This document shows, one piece after another, positions 62,540-64,000 of a stretch of 64,000 nt of DNA. The DNA comes from Bacillota bacterium (lineage in GTDB: Bacteria; Vulcanimicrobiota; JAJTBE01). The stretch is taken from contig JAJTBE010000035.1 of the NCBI GenBank assembly GCA_021287065.1, forward strand, positions 1 through 64,000, written 5' to 3'. A program made the position numbers and the translations under genes. The notes beneath the pieces are model-generated. The model ran no database searches, was not told the DNA's origin, and saw nothing but the letters and a program-made list of their open reading frames with translations. Within the stretch, counting starts at the first letter, position 1. Each line of letters starts with the position of its first letter.

Positions 62540-64000
62540 ATGAAAACATCTGTGAAGGTAGCGAATTCTAAAACGAGGATTTTCCAATGGACGCTTTTTA
62601 CGGTAATTCTGATTATTGCCTGTGCCTGGTCCGGCTGCGGAGGGGGCAGTGACGGAGGCACAACAACCGATTCCACAACATCGCCCACGGCGACTTCAAC
62701 TGCAACAGTATCACCTACTTCCACTGCCACAGCAACAGTTACTCCCACTTCAACCGCAACAGCAACTCCTACGGCCACTGTTACTCCCAGTGGTGATCAG
62801 GGCGACGAAACCGATTATAGCTCAATAACCCTCGCTTCTGGCGGAACATATTCATCAGCCAATTCAGGAGCCACAGAAACAAAGACGGAATATACATCAA
62901 CAACAGCCGATACAAATGCGATAAAAGTGGCTCCCGGTGGAAGCCTCACTCTGACAAATTCAAAAGCAACAAAGAGCGGCGATACTGCATCTGCTGAAAA
63001 CAGCGGTTTCTATGGATTCAACGCAGGCGTCCTCGCTTCATCATCAAGCTCATCCGATAATTATACCGAAACAAATTCCACCACAACCCTTACAATGACA
63101 AACTGCACAATCACCACCACTTCTGTGGGATCAAACGGCGCATTTGCCTTTGGACAGGGCGCAGTTGTCAATCTGGACCATGTAACAATTAATACAACAG
63201 GCGGCAATAATGCCCGCGGCGTTGATGCAACCTATGGCGGAACAGTGAATGTAACCAACTCGGTTATAACAACAAAAGGCGACTCCTGCGCAGCCCTCGC
63301 AACAGACCGCTACAACGGAGCAACCGCACCTAAAATTAACGCCACAAACTGCACAGGCACAACAGCAGGCAGCGGTTCACCCGGTATTTACTGCACAGGA
63401 ACCTTTGTGGTAAAGGATTGCACTCTCTCAGCCACAGGCTCGGAAGCAGCAGTAATTGAAGGTAAAAATTCCATCACTCTCACAAATACATCAATTTCCG
63501 GTGTGAAAAAATGGGGCGTAATGATTTATCAGAGTATGTCAGGCGACTCAAGCACAGGAACCGGTAACTTCTCAATGACCGGCGGCACTCTGACCAATGG
63601 CTTCTCCTCAGGTCCCGCATTCTTTGTCTGTGATACCGATGCGGTTATCAAGCTTGTTGGCGCTACTATCAAAAATAGCTCCGATATGCTCCTTCTCGCC
63701 GGTAAAGCTTCAACCGCTTCTACCTATATCGACAATGTCAACAGCAGTTGGGGGACATTGGGCGGCAATGTTACCTTCACAGCGGAAAATCAGACTCTTG
63801 AGGGTAAAATCATAATCTGCGATAGCTCAAGCTCCATCGATCTGACTCTGACTAATTCAAATTTCAAAGGCTCTGTGAATACGGATAAGATAAGCTGCAC
63901 TGCAAAACTTACCATAGATTCGGGCAGCACCTGGGAAGTAACGGGAGATTCATATCTGACGAGCCTTACCAACAATGGAACCATAAGCGGTTCAGGAAAA
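62540..64000 (+). CDS. Beta-helix-type lipoprotein, incomplete at window end
   Basis: An open frame of 487 codons runs off the end of the window. The N-terminus is a lipoprotein signal (hydrophobic residues 18-30, candidate acylated C33 in WSGCGGG; Trp at -3 makes the lipobox weak). A Thr/Ser/Pro linker with TATVTPTST-like repeats follows (about 40-90). The rest is a Thr/Asn/Ser-rich series of short strands such as 'GSLTLTNSKATKSG', 'TLTMTNCTITTTSVGS' and 'NVTNSVITTKGDS', typical of right-handed beta-helix (pectate-lyase-like) surface proteins. AAAGGAGA precedes the ATG. It is probably a large surface protein. Confidence 0.82.
   Translation, partial: MKTSVKVANSKTRIFQWTLFTVILIIACAWSGCGGGSDGGTTTDSTTSPTATSTATVSPTSTATATVTPTSTATATPTATVTPSGDQGDETDYSSITLASGGTYSSANSGATETKTEYTSTTADTNAIKVAPGGSLTLTNSKATKSGDTASAENSGFYGFNAGVLASSSSSSDNYTETNSTTTLTMTNCTITTTSVGSNGAFAFGQGAVVNLDHVTINTTGGNNARGVDATYGGTVNVTNSVITTKGDSCAALATDRYNGATAPKINATNCTGTTAGSGSPGIYCTGTFVVKDCTLSATGSEAAVIEGKNSITLTNTSISGVKKWGVMIYQSMSGDSSTGTGNFSMTGGTLTNGFSSGPAFFVCDTDAVIKLVGATIKNSSDMLLLAGKASTASTYIDNVNSSWGTLGGNVTFTAENQTLEGKIIICDSSSSIDLTLTNSNFKGSVNTDKISCTAKLTIDSGSTWEVTGDSYLTSLTNNGTISGSGK

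Noticed and set aside
62446-62778. Minus-strand frame rich in Val, Ala and Glu
   Set aside because: It is the antisense of the Thr/Pro linker of the lipoprotein gene, whose own frame has a ribosome site and lipoprotein signal.

Overview
The window reads as one stretch of a bacterial chromosome (standard code, clear Shine-Dalgarno sites, moderate AT bias). Genes for rubrerythrin/ferritin-like proteins, an aldehyde ferredoxin oxidoreductase with a four-cluster ferredoxin, a FixC-like flavoprotein and a thioredoxin reductase suggest an anaerobe. TPR, FHA, GGDEF, HD-GYP and PilZ-like proteins, PKD-repeat secreted proteins and many Met/Gly-rich proteins of unknown type suggest an uncultivated lineage with complex signalling and cell-surface biology. 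Riflebacteria- or Wallbacteria-like phyla would fit, but that is a guess; no rRNA is present to settle it.

Layout. 1-2.2 kb: an IS1634-type insertion sequence. 2.4-6 kb: pteridine-reductase-like SDR, GT-C glycosyltransferase, alkylguanine-DNA methyltransferase. 6-12 kb, minus strand: redox genes, a DUF885 peptidase, a lytic transglycosylase and an unknown membrane protein. 12 kb: copy A of a MITE-like element, then an orphan fdrA. 15-29 kb: a long minus-strand run with murI, tag, an S41 protease, a radical SAM protein, recX-recA-thpR, two PKD proteins, a PilZ-like protein, a NUDIX hydrolase and a TPR lipoprotein. 29-33 kb: two duplicated zinc-ribbon genes with matching long leaders, then a TPR/HD-GYP protein. 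33-36 kb: a Met/Gly-rich protein and a helical-repeat/zinc-ribbon protein. 36 kb: five tRNAs (Val, then Asp-Phe twice). 36.5-37.6 kb: non-coding DNA with a second repeat family. 37.6-44 kb: two TrkA-like proteins, MITE copy B, TPR-FHA protein, dprA, diguanylate cyclase. 44-47 kb: two peptidoglycan hydrolases with Met/Gly-rich N-termini and no signal peptide. 47-54 kb: an interrupted HEAT-like gene, U32 peptidase, ferritin-like, FixC-like, unknown, GNAT-like and PqqD-like genes. 54 kb: MITE copy C. 54-57 kb: AOR and ferredoxin. 57-62 kb: two more cassettes pairing a Met- or Ser/Met-rich GDPH protein with a helical-repeat/zinc-ribbon protein. 62.5 kb to the end: an incomplete beta-helix-type lipoprotein.

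The most notable content is a family spread over 33-62 kb. Three cassettes each pair a low-complexity Met/Gly- or Ser/Met-rich protein with a helical-repeat protein that carries a C-x2-C-x10-C-x2-C zinc ribbon. Two of the low-complexity proteins carry a GDPH-containing domain resembling the self-cleaving DUF1521/MIIA and VWD domains. Two related Met/Gly-rich proteins end in peptidoglycan hydrolase domains. Shared promoter-like sequences (TTTACA ... GTGATATA, TGTAAAG boxes, TGTWAC/TGTTAA repeats) suggest joint control. I infer a cell-envelope or surface-assembly system. Its function cannot be read from the sequence alone.
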